Part shown: positions 45,708 to 54,801 of the stretch, piece by piece
How positions within the stretch are numbered: the stretch's first letter is position 1
Layout: each line of letters opens with the position of its first letter
Assembly: GCA_008375315.1 (NCBI GenBank)
Contig: CP032507.1
Span: forward strand, 62,001-126,000
Direction of reading: 5' to 3'
DNA length: 64,000 nt
Source: Ectothiorhodospiraceae bacterium BW-2
GTDB lineage: Bacteria; Pseudomonadota; Gammaproteobacteria; Thiohalomonadales; Thiohalomonadaceae
Notes under the pieces: generated by a model
What the model saw: the letters and a program-made list of their open reading frames with translations, nothing else
Databases searched by the model: none
Told to the model about the DNA's origin: nothing
Made by a program: the position numbers and the translations under genes

Positions 45708-48681
45708 GCCTTTTTTGCAATGAGGCTAGCGGTAGCGGCCTAGAGAAGAGATACCCCTGACCGTAGTGGCACTGAGACTGTCGTAGAAAATCGCGCTGAG
45801 CAGGGGTCTCTATCCCTTCGGCAACCAATTTTAGGTCGAGTTGGTGCGCCATTGAGCAGATCGCCGAGACAATGGCTGCATCGTTGTTATTCTGTTCTAG
45901 ATCAGCGACAAAGGTTCGATCAATCTTTAGGGTATTAACCGGAAACTTTTTCAGATAGGCTAACGAGCTATATCCGGTACCAAAATCATCAATGGAGAGC
46001 GATATTCCCCGTTCGACTAACTGCTGCATCATGGTAATGGTGTAGTTGGTATCGCTCATAATCGCCGTTTCGGTGATCTCCAACTCAAGCCGCTCGGCAG
46101 GAAGATCGCTCTGCTGTAGCGCCCGTTCGACGAGTGCGAGGATATCGGCATCACGAAACTGCCGCGGGGAGAGGTTAACCGCCATGCCGAACGGATAGTC
46201 AAACTGTTTAGCTAACTGATAAGCATCTTCACACGCCTGCTGTAGCACCCACTCTCCGATAGGTAGAATAAGGCCACTCTCTTCAGCGAGCGGGATAAAC
46301 TCCTGCGGGGAGACGATGCTGCCATCCTCTTTTTGCCATCTAATAAGCGCCTCCATACCGATAATACGCAGGCTGATCAGATCGACCTTAGGCTGGTAGT
46401 AGAGCACAAATTCACGCTTTTCAATCGCTTGGTGTAGCGCTGTTTCGAGGAAAAATCGCCGACTACTGTTAATGTTCATCGCTTCGGAGTAGAACTGAAT
46501 CGTATTTCCCCCCTCCGCTTTAGCTCGACCCATCGCCTGTTCGGCACAGAGCAGCAGACCGGCATGGGTGGTTGCGTTATCGGGGTAGGTGGCAATGCCA
46601 AGCGAGGCGCTTAAATGGAGTGAAAAACCATCTATTTCCATAGGTTTGGTGATACTCGCCACCATGCGTCTAGCGACAATGGCCGCATTCTCCGGCTGTT
46701 TTAGTTCGGAGAGAATAATCGAAAACTCATCGCCACTGAAACGGGCAACGGTGTCCGCTTTTCGCCCTTTAGCGTTATTATCCCGTGCGATTAGATCGGT
46801 TTTGCGTACAATCTGCTCTAGCTGCTTGGCAACCGATTTTAGGACTTTGTCACCGATGAGATAGCCGAAATTTTCATTCACCTGACGAAATCGATCCAGA
46901 TTGACCAGTACCAGCGCGGTACTACAGTTATGGCGGCGGCTGACCTCAAACTCATGCTCTAAGCGATGGCGAAACAGGGTGCGGTTGGTCAGGCCGGTGA
47001 GTTGATCATAGTGTGTCAGATACTCCAGCTCTCGTTCGGTGCTCTTTTGGTGGGTCAAATCTTCGAACATAGCGACATAGTTGACTACCTCACCCTCTTG
47101 GTTCAGCAGGCGATCGATATAGAGATATTTGGGGTATATCTCACCGTTAGCACGGCGATCCCATATCTCCCCCTCCCAGTGGTTATCCCGATTTAACTGT
47201 TGCCACATCTGTTGATAGAACTCATCACTCTGCTGTTCCGATTTACCTATTGAGGGTTTGGCGCCGATAACCTGCTCACGGCTAAAACCGGTTAAGGTGA
47301 TATAGGCCTGATTGACCTCGATAATGGTGTTCTCTTTATCGGTAATGACCACCGCTTGGCGGCTATTTTGCATCACCTCCCGCACTAGCTGTAGCTGATT
47401 TTGGGTCTGGTGGTGCTTCTCGATCTCCTGTAGCAGCTCGGTGTGGCGCTGCTCTAGGGCCGAAGTGCGTTCAGCGACCTGCTGTTGTAGCCGCTTCTCT
47501 AAGGTGGTGCGCTGGGTAAACTCTTGTTTTATTTTGCGGTGAAGTTGTAGAAAAGCGGCCCTTAATAGTTCAATCTCTTTAATAAAGAACGGCTTTTCAA
47601 GCGCCCGTTCATCAAAGGATTCGTTATTGTAGTGGCTCATAGTGCGCTTGAGTAGCTGGATCGGGTGGCAAAGTGTGGTCGCGGCGATAAGAGCTAACAC
47701 AATCCCTCCAATAAACACTAGCAGTGAGATGCCGGTAGCGTAGCGCAACTTATCGTTATACTGGGCGGGAAAGAGCTGTCGATGCCCAACCTCAATATAG
47801 AGGCTCATCGGGTGGCCGCTGTGGCTTGGGCCGATCGAAAAGTGGTGCAGTGCTCCTATCGAGTCGTCGTGCAGTACGATCTGCTGCTGTGGCTGGCCCT
47901 CTCTAGCTAAAGTCTGAGCGAGGGGTAGGGTAGGCTCTTGACCAACATGAAAGATAGTCTCACCCCCTTCCCGAAATAGGGTAATGCTAGCCTCCGGCCA
48001 AGGGAGAGTGTCGGCTAGCTGCTCTAGCGCAGCGCCAAGATTGTGTTGTGCCACCACGATAGCGACAAGCTGCTGTTTATCATAGACAGGCACCATGAGC
48101 TGCTGCACCAGGTTCGTCCCCGCACTATTATCATCACTCACGACCGATAGAGTATGAATGGTAGAGCAGCCACAATCGGCCTGTTGCTGCTCAAACAGTG
48201 CCAGCACTGTCTGAAAATCACTCGTCTCAGTGGGGGTGTGATCGATACGGCTATCGGTAGGATAGAGGTAGATATTCTCCCCTTCACGAGCGACTGAAAT
48301 GAGATCTGTTTGGTTCTCAACCCCAAGCAGTCTGACTTGGGTAATTGTCTCAATATGGCGAACATAGTCTTGAAAGAGTTGGGTCACTGTCTGCTGAATT
48401 GAGTGGTGCAGCTCCTGATCGCTGTTAGGTGAGTTAAGCTGTACAAACTGTTCTACTGACCAGTTGTTACGAATAATATTGAGGTAGGGGAGGGGCTCCT
48501 CTATCTGGCGGCGTAGCAGATTGACCGCTCGACTCGTCTCGAAAGCGAGGGTCTCGCCACTTTTTTCAATAAAGAGTGATTGTAACTGTAGCCGAGTGCT
48601 ATACCAAAGCAGCATCGATGAGAGGGTTAATAATAATAAGAACCATCCAGTAAGTGCCTGTTTTATCGATATGTTTATCAT
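45673..48681 (-). CDS. Membrane GGDEF-EAL c-di-GMP protein with PAS domain
   Basis: 1002 aa. Domains in order: an N-terminal membrane helix (about 8-30); a large periplasmic sensor (about 31-320, dCache-like); a second membrane helix (ISLLVFIGGIVLALIAATTL); a HAMP-like linker with coiled coil; PAS (VREVMQNSRQAVVITDKENTIIEVNQ); GGDEF with SGDEF at the active site; and a full EAL domain (MEALIRW, ETAIMSD, DDFGTGYSS, KIDRTFV, VAEGIET). The EAL residues are intact, so phosphodiesterase activity is likely; the SGDEF variant leaves cyclase activity uncertain. Convergent overlap of 35 bp with the chorismate-lyase-like gene. Confidence 0.92.
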   Translation of the reverse strand: MINISIKQALTGWFLLLLTLSSMLLWYSTRLQLQSLFIEKSGETLAFETSRAVNLLRRQIEEPLPYLNIIRNNWSVEQFVQLNSPNSDQELHHSIQQTVTQLFQDYVRHIETITQVRLLGVENQTDLISVAREGENIYLYPTDSRIDHTPTETSDFQTVLALFEQQQADCGCSTIHTLSVVSDDNSAGTNLVQQLMVPVYDKQQLVAIVVAQHNLGAALEQLADTLPWPEASITLFREGGETIFHVGQEPTLPLAQTLAREGQPQQQIVLHDDSIGALHHFSIGPSHSGHPMSLYIEVGHRQLFPAQYNDKLRYATGISLLVFIGGIVLALIAATTLCHPIQLLKRTMSHYNNESFDERALEKPFFIKEIELLRAAFLQLHRKIKQEFTQRTTLEKRLQQQVAERTSALEQRHTELLQEIEKHHQTQNQLQLVREVMQNSRQAVVITDKENTIIEVNQAYITLTGFSREQVIGAKPSIGKSEQQSDEFYQQMWQQLNRDNHWEGEIWDRRANGEIYPKYLYIDRLLNQEGEVVNYVAMFEDLTHQKSTERELEYLTHYDQLTGLTNRTLFRHRLEHEFEVSRRHNCSTALVLVNLDRFRQVNENFGYLIGDKVLKSVAKQLEQIVRKTDLIARDNNAKGRKADTVARFSGDEFSIILSELKQPENAAIVARRMVASITKPMEIDGFSLHLSASLGIATYPDNATTHAGLLLCAEQAMGRAKAEGGNTIQFYSEAMNINSSRRFFLETALHQAIEKREFVLYYQPKVDLISLRIIGMEALIRWQKEDGSIVSPQEFIPLAEESGLILPIGEWVLQQACEDAYQLAKQFDYPFGMAVNLSPRQFRDADILALVERALQQSDLPAERLELEITETAIMSDTNYTITMMQQLVERGISLSIDDFGTGYSSLAYLKKFPVNTLKIDRTFVADLEQNNNDAAIVSAICSMAHQLDLKLVAEGIETPAQRDFLRQSQCHYGQGYLFSRPLPLASLQKRLNETDSAAAFR

Positions 48682-48702
48682 AAGTAGATTGCTTAAATTT
48701 TA

Positions 48703-50082
48703 TCAAAGTCCTTCAGCTAGGCCGCTACTGCGTAGAATGCGGTTCTCAATACACTGTGCTAACACCTGTCTCTTAGCGGCAAACAGGGTAAAGCGTGATT
48801 TTGCCCGAGTTATCGCGGTATAGAGTAGCTCCCGCGTCAGTAATGGCGTGGTGTAGGGGGGTAATAGTAGCGCACAGTGGTCAAACTCAGAGCCTTGCGA
48901 TTTATGCACAGTGAGGGCGTAGCTACTCTCTACCTCCCCTAAACGGCTCGGTAATACCCACTGAATCTCTCGCTTTGTGCCGCTCTTTGGCAGGCGTTCA
49001 AAGGCGACTCTTAGCTGGCCATCGGCCCGTCGTAGGGTGATGCCGACATCGCCATTCATCAGGCCTAAAGCGTAGTTATTGCGCAGCACAATGACCGGTC
49101 GTCCCACATACCACTCATGGCCGCTAGCGACCCTATCTGCCTGCTGTAGCCAAGCTTTGATGTGGCGATTCATCTCACTGGCCCCCCACTCCCCCTCTTT
49201 GAGGGCACAGAGGAGTTGGAACTGGCGTAGCTGTTGTAGTAGCTGTCGCGCCTCCTCATCACCACTCCCTGTCACTGAGATGGTTTTTAGCCACCTCCCC
49301 ATCGCCTCAATGACGACTGTTTTTAGGGCGTTATCGTTGACTCGCTTAAGTTGTACCCAGCGCAGGGAGCTCTCCGCGCCCTCGCTCGCCCTAAGTTGCT
49401 GGAGGCTCTGCTCGATCTCACCGCGATTAACCGCCATAGCTAGCTGACCAATCGCACCGCCAAAGCGGTAGCTGTGGCGCAACATCACCGTGGCCTGATT
49501 GATGCGACTCCCCTCACCTTGCCAAGGGGTTAAATCGGCGGTGGTATAGGGTTGCATCTGTTTTAAGGTGGCGTCGTCGTACCCCCCCTGCTCAGCACCA
49601 CGGCAGAGCTCACCTAGCACCGCACCCGCTTCGACCGAGGCGAGTTGATCTTTATCACCTAGCAGAATCAGTCGCGCCTCTGGCCGCAGTGCCTGCATCA
49701 GCGCCGCCATCAGCTCTAAATCGACCATGGAGGCCTCATCGACCACCACCACATCTTCGACTAGCGGTCGGCCGGCGTGGTGGCGAAAGCTCTGGTGGTG
49801 TAGCTGTACGCCTAGCAGGCGATGTAGCGTCATAGCGCGGGTCGGTAGGTGGGCAGCCGATGAGGTGGGGAGCTGTGAGAGTGCCCCAACAATCGATTCG
49901 GTCAGTCGTGCGGTCGCTTTTCCGGTTGGCGCGGTTAGGGCGATAGTTAGTTTACCCTCGGCCTGCTGTTGTAGCGCCGCTAACAGCTTGGTGACTGTGG
50001 TAGTTTTGCCGGTGCCGGCACTGGCCTCTATCAGCCGAATGTTGTGCAGTGGAAAGGTAAGCGGATTGAGGGGGGAGGACAT
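48703..50082 (-). CDS. recD: RecB-RecD chimera (exonuclease V alpha subunit, truncated)
   Basis: 459 aa from ATG 50082 (TAATG overlap with recC). Residues 1-about 26 (LNPLTFPLHNIRLIEASAGTGKT is the clear part) are the N-terminus of RecB, not RecD. From the P-loop on, TTTVTKLLAALQQQ, IALTAPTGKATARLTESI, VVVDEASMVDLELM, GDKDQLASVEAGAVLGELC and the C-terminal ALTVHKSQGSEFDHCALLLP are RecD helicase motifs. The whole of RecB after its P-loop and RecD's N-terminal domain (about 150 residues) are missing. The join falls on the shared GTGKT codons (50002-50016). The helicase core may fold, but a RecBCD enzyme cannot form. An upstream in-frame start (50436) would run inside recC in another frame and is rejected. 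Confidence 0.85.
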   Translation of the reverse strand: MSSPLNPLTFPLHNIRLIEASAGTGKTTTVTKLLAALQQQAEGKLTIALTAPTGKATARLTESIVGALSQLPTSSAAHLPTRAMTLHRLLGVQLHHQSFRHHAGRPLVEDVVVVDEASMVDLELMAALMQALRPEARLILLGDKDQLASVEAGAVLGELCRGAEQGGYDDATLKQMQPYTTADLTPWQGEGSRINQATVMLRHSYRFGGAIGQLAMAVNRGEIEQSLQQLRASEGAESSLRWVQLKRVNDNALKTVVIEAMGRWLKTISVTGSGDEEARQLLQQLRQFQLLCALKEGEWGASEMNRHIKAWLQQADRVASGHEWYVGRPVIVLRNNYALGLMNGDVGITLRRADGQLRVAFERLPKSGTKREIQWVLPSRLGEVESSYALTVHKSQGSEFDHCALLLPPYTTPLLTRELLYTAITRAKSRFTLFAAKRQVLAQCIENRILRSSGLAEGL

Positions 50083-51683
50083 TAGCGCGCTCCTTCCGTT
50101 TGAGAGGGCGAGGGGTGCCACTGCCAAGGGGTCTCGACTAGGGGGCCATAGAGGTAGGCGGCCTGTTCGGCGAAGCCGGCTTTTAGCAGCGTCTCGAAGT
50201 CGGGGTAGTAGCGCTGTAGTGGCGGTGAGCTCTCCCGTTCGCCTGTCGTTTGGTAGCCCCCTTCGTAGAGCTCGCGACTGCTCTTCTCGATGGCAATTAA
50301 GAGCGGGTTGTGGCCCCGTTGACGCTGATCGGCTAGGGTGTAGCCGATATAGCGGTAATCGTTGTTGTCGATACGCCCGAAGACGGCATGAATGGCAGCG
50401 GCATAGTGGTGAATATCGGGCATCATCACCATACAATCACCCGGTTGCAGGGTTGGATCGGCGGCTAGATCACCAATCAGTCGATCTTGGAGAATCTCTA
50501 CCTCCCGTTGACGGGAGTGGGCGATGTGAAAAGTGACCGAGCGATCCTCCGCATCAAGTTGACGGGGGGGGGAGGGGAGGGGGCGCAGTTCGAGAATATC
50601 GCGCTGTAGCTGCTGTAGCAGGCTCCCCTCTCCCTCTGGCAACGGCTCATCAAAGAGATCGATCTGCTTAAACCACTGCTGGTAGTGCTCGGGATGGTCA
50701 AACTCCTGTAGATAGTTGATATAGTCGCGCCCCTGTTTGCCTAGTGAGGCGAGCAGAGGGGGGGCGTGGAGGTGGAGAGTATCGGGATCGAGCTCTAGCG
50801 GCACCCCCTCTCTTCGTTGCTGTCGCCAGCGTCGTTTGCGCACCTCATCTTTAAGCAGGGTAATATCGCCCCAGTAGTAGCGACAGGGGTTCAAAATGGT
50901 CATCAGCACCTGTCGTTGCGAACTCAGCGCCGCTAGCAGTTCAACACTCTGTTCGGGCAAGGTGGCGATACCAAAGACCACTAGCCGTTCAGGTAGCGCC
51001 TCGGGGTGGGCGATCTCTCCTTGTTGCAGTGCCTTAAACGCCTGTCGATGGACATCGGCCCGACTAGAGAAGGGCTGCACGGCTTCACGCAGCGCCATAT
51101 CGTCACGCAGGGCACGCCATAGCGCCGGCTGCCACCGCTGGGTTTCGGGAACCGCAACGCTTTTGCCACTCATATCGGGCAGGTTATCTCTACCTTGGCT
51201 CCACTCGTTGAGCCAGTCAGCGCGATAGACCTGATACTGGTCAAATAGATCGGCTAGGCGGAGGGCTAGATGGTAGGCTTTAAGCTGCTGTTCGTCGTGT
51301 TGCAGATAGCGGGCGATAGGGGCAAAGAGGGGGGCATGGATTAATGAGGGCAGTAGTTGCAAAATACGCCAGCTAAGATTGCCTTTATCGTAAGGGAGGT
51401 GCTTAGGGACGACAGGACCTAAGGCGGCTCGATAGAGCTGCCACACAAACTGGTTAGGCAGTTCAATCTCTACTCCGGCAGCCACGCCTGGGCCGTTAAA
51501 GTCGCGACTGGCCAGCGCCATCTTTAGCCACTGGGCGATGCCGTTGGACTGCACTAAGATGGTCTCTTTTGCCAGAGGAGCCACCGGCTGCTCTCTCATC
51601 CATTGAATGATTAGCTGTCGTAGCTGCTCCATATCGTTGCTGTAGATGATAGCCAGCCCGGGTTGGGGGAGAGTGTGTGGCAT
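50082..51683 (-). CDS. recC: RecC (exonuclease V gamma subunit) with large internal deletion
   Basis: 533 aa against the usual 1,050-1,150. The first about 465 residues are normal RecC: IIYSNDMEQLRQLI, VQSNGIAQWLKMALA, LVVFGIATLPEQSVELLAALS, and then YTLADQRQRGHNPLLIAIE. After that the protein jumps to a RecC C-terminal tail (SSRELYEGGYQTTGE... RYYPDFETLLKAGFAEQAAYLYGPL). About 550 residues, including the Chi-recognition nuclease-like fold and most RecB contacts, are gone, yet the frame is kept. It ends 1 bp into the next gene (TAATG). Confidence 0.85.
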   Translation of the reverse strand: MPHTLPQPGLAIIYSNDMEQLRQLIIQWMREQPVAPLAKETILVQSNGIAQWLKMALASRDFNGPGVAAGVEIELPNQFVWQLYRAALGPVVPKHLPYDKGNLSWRILQLLPSLIHAPLFAPIARYLQHDEQQLKAYHLALRLADLFDQYQVYRADWLNEWSQGRDNLPDMSGKSVAVPETQRWQPALWRALRDDMALREAVQPFSSRADVHRQAFKALQQGEIAHPEALPERLVVFGIATLPEQSVELLAALSSQRQVLMTILNPCRYYWGDITLLKDEVRKRRWRQQRREGVPLELDPDTLHLHAPPLLASLGKQGRDYINYLQEFDHPEHYQQWFKQIDLFDEPLPEGEGSLLQQLQRDILELRPLPSPPRQLDAEDRSVTFHIAHSRQREVEILQDRLIGDLAADPTLQPGDCMVMMPDIHHYAAAIHAVFGRIDNNDYRYIGYTLADQRQRGHNPLLIAIEKSSRELYEGGYQTTGERESSPPLQRYYPDFETLLKAGFAEQAAYLYGPLVETPWQWHPSPSQTEGAR

Positions 51684-51850
51684 CAATAACCCGACTTCAC
51701 GCTCTGCGCTATCCCTACTTTGTTCACCGCCATCGCTCCTCCTCTGTTATCTCACCGAGGCAGGATACCACACACTCTCCCTGAGTCGCTAATGCCGTTT
51801 AGGGTGACTTGCGGTGACAGTACGCTAACTAGACCTAGTCTATTAGGTCA

Positions 51851-52717
51851 TTAAGGGAGGCAACGCTCGGTTGCTGCTTGAATTTTTTGAAGCTCACCGG
51901 AAGTGGCCATCTGCTTTAACTGCTCGTTCATACCGGCCAAAATCGCGGGGTAACCCGGTTTTTTAGTAGAAAATGCCAAATATAAGCTCTTCTCTTCCAT
52001 AACCGGATAGAGCGGTTCGAGCCGTGCTAGATAGGCCTCTGCCTCCTGGGCAGAAAAATGAGTATGGATTAAATGGCGAAACACAAACGGGTCTCCCACA
52101 ATTAGGTTGACTCGATTGTTGTAGAGTTTTTTGAGATTGAGCAGATCGGAAGGCGCTTTACTGATCGCAAAGAAGCCATTTTTCATCAGCATATCAAATT
52201 CAGTCGTGTTTTCGTAACCATCTACCACGCCAATTCGTTCGCCTTTAATCGACTCATATTGACCATTCCAAGCGGTTGCATAATCCTTGCGTTTCCAGAA
52301 CATTAGCGGTCCACTCGGAAATCCTTCGCTCAGTTCGAGCAGATCGAGACGCTTTTTACCGCTAACAATGTCAGAGTCAGCCTCTTTGCCAATGTCATAT
52401 TCAGGAAATAGAATATCTGCTTGACCCGTTTCAACCATCATCACAGCCCGTTTCCAGGGCAAAATTTCGACCTTAGCCGCGTAGCCCTGTTGCATAAGCC
52501 CGTGCACCACCACTTGGGTTACCCATCCTAAGCCGCACATATCTGCGCCGACATAAGGTTGCCAGTCGAGTGTTGTCAGATGGATAAGTTGCCGTTTGCC
52601 ATCATCATTAAATGAAAAAAGATTGTTGTCTAGTTGTCTGCTCTGATAGAGCTCAAAAGCGGTGGCAAGCTGACAAAAAGATAGCCATAAAACCAACCAC
52701 AATAGTTTTTTACCCAC
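51851..52717 (-). CDS. Periplasmic substrate-binding protein (SBP_bac_3-like)
   Basis: 288 aa with a cleavable signal peptide (LLWLVLWLSFCQLATA). The rest is a type II periplasmic binding fold: LDWQPYVGADMCGLGWVTQVVVHGLMQ, VEILPWKRAVMMVETGQADILFPEYD, and the hinge-return segments GVVDGYENTTEF and NRVNLIVGDPFVF. No transport permease genes are nearby, so it may feed a sensor or be an orphan. The ligand cannot be told. It is a single gene with a 269-bp upstream gap that is AT-rich and may carry its promoter. Confidence 0.85.
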   Translation of the reverse strand: MGKKLLWLVLWLSFCQLATAFELYQSRQLDNNLFSFNDDGKRQLIHLTTLDWQPYVGADMCGLGWVTQVVVHGLMQQGYAAKVEILPWKRAVMMVETGQADILFPEYDIGKEADSDIVSGKKRLDLLELSEGFPSGPLMFWKRKDYATAWNGQYESIKGERIGVVDGYENTTEFDMLMKNGFFAISKAPSDLLNLKKLYNNRVNLIVGDPFVFRHLIHTHFSAQEAEAYLARLEPLYPVMEEKSLYLAFSTKKPGYPAILAGMNEQLKQMATSGELQKIQAATERCLP

Positions 52718-52976
52718 AGTGATTCCCTCCTTAAGTTTTAGGGGAAGATTACAGTTAAAGTAAAGTCGAAGTGCTTTAAAACTTCACAATCTTTACAAGA
52801 TTTTGTCACATATCAGTAACATATCAAATAAAAAATAAGTTGAGTTTGCCTTCGGTAAGCATCGGTTGCTAATCTACGAAAAAAGATTCTATAGTGCAAC
52901 TCAATTTATATTAATTATATATATGAATTATATTAATCTCTGTCAGTTAACCCTCTCTCTCCCCCGTAGGGGAGGG

Positions 52977-52995
52977 CTACTCTAGCCTAGAGTAG
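52977..52995. repeat. Palindrome across the moeA stop codon
   Basis: CTACTCTAG-C-CTAGAGTAG, perfect 9-bp arms, includes the moeA TAG stop (52987-52989). A second inverted repeat, CCCTC...GAGGG (52951-52976), follows. Together they may terminate moeA, though there is no T run. Confidence 0.5.
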
Positions 52996-54222
52996 CTGTT
53001 CAAACGGATAGTAGTCGATACACTCTCCGGGGGTGATGGCGTGCCCGGTCGGGATTTTAGCCAGACCATCGGCCCAACTGATCGAGGTGAGCACACCAGA
53101 GCCCTGATGGGGAAACCGGGTCAACTGTCGCTGCCCCTCTACCATCTCTAAGCGCACTCTTAGGTACTCCTGCCGTTTAACTTTAGGCCAACTAAAGGCG
53201 GCCTGCATCGGCAGTGGCTGCGGGTGGTAGCGACTCATCCCCTGCCTTTTTTTAATAAACGGTGCCGCAAAGAGGGTAAAGGTGACAAAGACTGAGACCG
53301 GATTGCCCGGCAGACCGATAAAGGGGGTGTGATCGAGATGGCCAAAGGCGAGCGGTTTGCCCGGTTTCATCGCCACGCGCCACATCGATAGCTGACCGAG
53401 CTGTTCGATAGCGTGACGAACATGATCCTCTTCACCGACCGAGACTCCGCCGGTTGTCATGATCAGATCGATGCTAGCTGTGAGCGACTTTAGCGCCGCC
53501 ATGGTAGCCGCTAAGCTATCTTCAACGATCCCTAAGTTGATCACTTCACACCCCATCTGTTGCAGCAGGGTGGTTAATACAAAGCGGTTGGAGTCGTAGA
53601 TCTTTCCCTCTGGTAGGGGGGTGCCTGGCTCAATCAGCTCATCACCGGTAAAAAATATCCCTACTTTAAGGCGGCGGTAGAGCGAAAGAGTGGCGCGGCC
53701 GACCGAGGCGGCTAACCCTAGCTCCTGTGGGCGCAGGCGCCTACCTTGGCTTAATACCTTACTCCCTTGAGTGATATCTTCCCCTTTGGCTCTGACATTC
53801 TCTCCGGCAGAGATCGCGCCTTGAAAAACCACCTCATTCGCTGCCATCGTTATCTGCTCTTGCATTATCACACTATCGGCCCCCGGCGGAATGGGGGCGC
53901 CGGTAAAGATACGGGCGACTGTCCCGCGCTGTAGCGGTGTCCCGATCTCGCCAGCACAGATTCGTTGGGAGATGGCTAAGCGATTCTCCCCTGCGTGGCT
54001 ATCTTCATGGTGCAGTGCGTAGCCATCCATCGCGCTATTATCGTGTGGCGGCACATCAATCGGTGAGGTGATTGTTTCGGCTAGCACGCGCCCTAGGGCG
54101 CTCGTTAAGGGTAGCGCCTCACTCTCTGTTAATGGCACCGCTTGGGATAGCATCTGCGCTAGTGCCTCATCAACGGTGAGCAGCCCTTTTGTTGCTTGAG
54201 TATCACATCCACACGCTGTCAT
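52987..54222 (-). CDS. moeA: Molybdopterin molybdenumtransferase MoeA
   Basis: 411 aa, normal length. It inserts molybdate into adenylyl-molybdopterin. Seen: LTSALGRVLAETITSPIDVPPHDNSAMDGYA at the N-terminus, VARIFTGAPIPPGADSVIMQE, LRPQELGLAASVG, and the MoCF-binding segment TTGGVSVGEEDHV, then GKPLAFGHLDHTPFIGLPGNPVSVFVTF. It lies 1 bp after moaB on the minus strand, in a run narX-narL-moaB-moeA, so cofactor supply is tied to nitrate control. Confidence 0.97.
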   Translation of the reverse strand: MTACGCDTQATKGLLTVDEALAQMLSQAVPLTESEALPLTSALGRVLAETITSPIDVPPHDNSAMDGYALHHEDSHAGENRLAISQRICAGEIGTPLQRGTVARIFTGAPIPPGADSVIMQEQITMAANEVVFQGAISAGENVRAKGEDITQGSKVLSQGRRLRPQELGLAASVGRATLSLYRRLKVGIFFTGDELIEPGTPLPEGKIYDSNRFVLTTLLQQMGCEVINLGIVEDSLAATMAALKSLTASIDLIMTTGGVSVGEEDHVRHAIEQLGQLSMWRVAMKPGKPLAFGHLDHTPFIGLPGNPVSVFVTFTLFAAPFIKKRQGMSRYHPQPLPMQAAFSWPKVKRQEYLRVRLEMVEGQRQLTRFPHQGSGVLTSISWADGLAKIPTGHAITPGECIDYYPFEQLL

Positions 54223-54223
54223 G

Positions 54224-54754
54224 TTACTGCTCCATAAACCGAGGCATTAGCTCGACCAGATTACAGGGGCGGTGGGTGGCGTCGAGCTGATGGCGAATAA
54301 TCTCCTCCCAGCCATCGCGACAGGCACCGGGAGAGCCTGGCAGGCAGAAGATAGCGGTCCCATTGGCTAGACCGGCGACGGCACGCGATTGAATGGTCGA
54401 GGTTTTAATGTGTTGGTAGGAGAGGGAGCGAAACAGCTCGCCAAAGCCATCAATCTCTTTATCAAATAGTGGTCGTACCGCCTCAGGAGTGATATCGCGT
54501 CCGGTGAGGCCGGTACCGCCGGTGGTTATGATGGCGTGAATCGCCTCATCGACAATCCAGTGGCAGAGGGTGGCGCGAATTTGGTAGCGGTTATCGGCGA
54601 CAATCTTTTTAGCCGCTAGGTGGTGGCCGGCGGCGGTCAACTGCTTGGCCAGCTCCCCTCCTGCGGTGTCGCTCTCTTCGGTACGGCTGTCAGATATCGT
54701 CATCACGGCGATATTAAGTGGGATAAATAGCGCATCGGCTCGGGTTTGGAACAT
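54224..54754 (-). CDS. moaB: Molybdenum cofactor biosynthesis protein MoaB
   Basis: 176 aa MoCF-binding protein (molybdopterin adenylyltransferase fold). Motifs: [46 protein letters not shown] and the C-terminal [22 protein letters not shown]. It ends 1 bp before moeA. The 47-bp gap to narL contains repeated ttaagtta units. Confidence 0.95.
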   Translation of the reverse strand: MFQTRADALFIPLNIAVMTISDSRTEESDTAGGELAKQLTAAGHHLAAKKIVADNRYQIRATLCHWIVDEAIHAIITTGGTGLTGRDITPEAVRPLFDKEIDGFGELFRSLSYQHIKTSTIQSRAVAGLANGTAIFCLPGSPGACRDGWEEIIRHQLDATHRPCNLVELMPRFMEQ

Positions 54755-54801
54755 CGGTCTCTCTACTCCAGGTTAGTTAAATTAAGTTAAGTTGAATTAA
54801 G

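Noticed and set aside
48703-50436. 577-aa start for the RecD-like protein
   Set aside because: The extra 118 residues read antiframe through recC and are low-complexity; the TAATG coupled start at 50082 gives the RecB N-terminus.
50565-50580. G8 tract in recC as a phase-variable switch
   Set aside because: The gene is already deleted for half its length and there is no evidence of length variation from one sequence.
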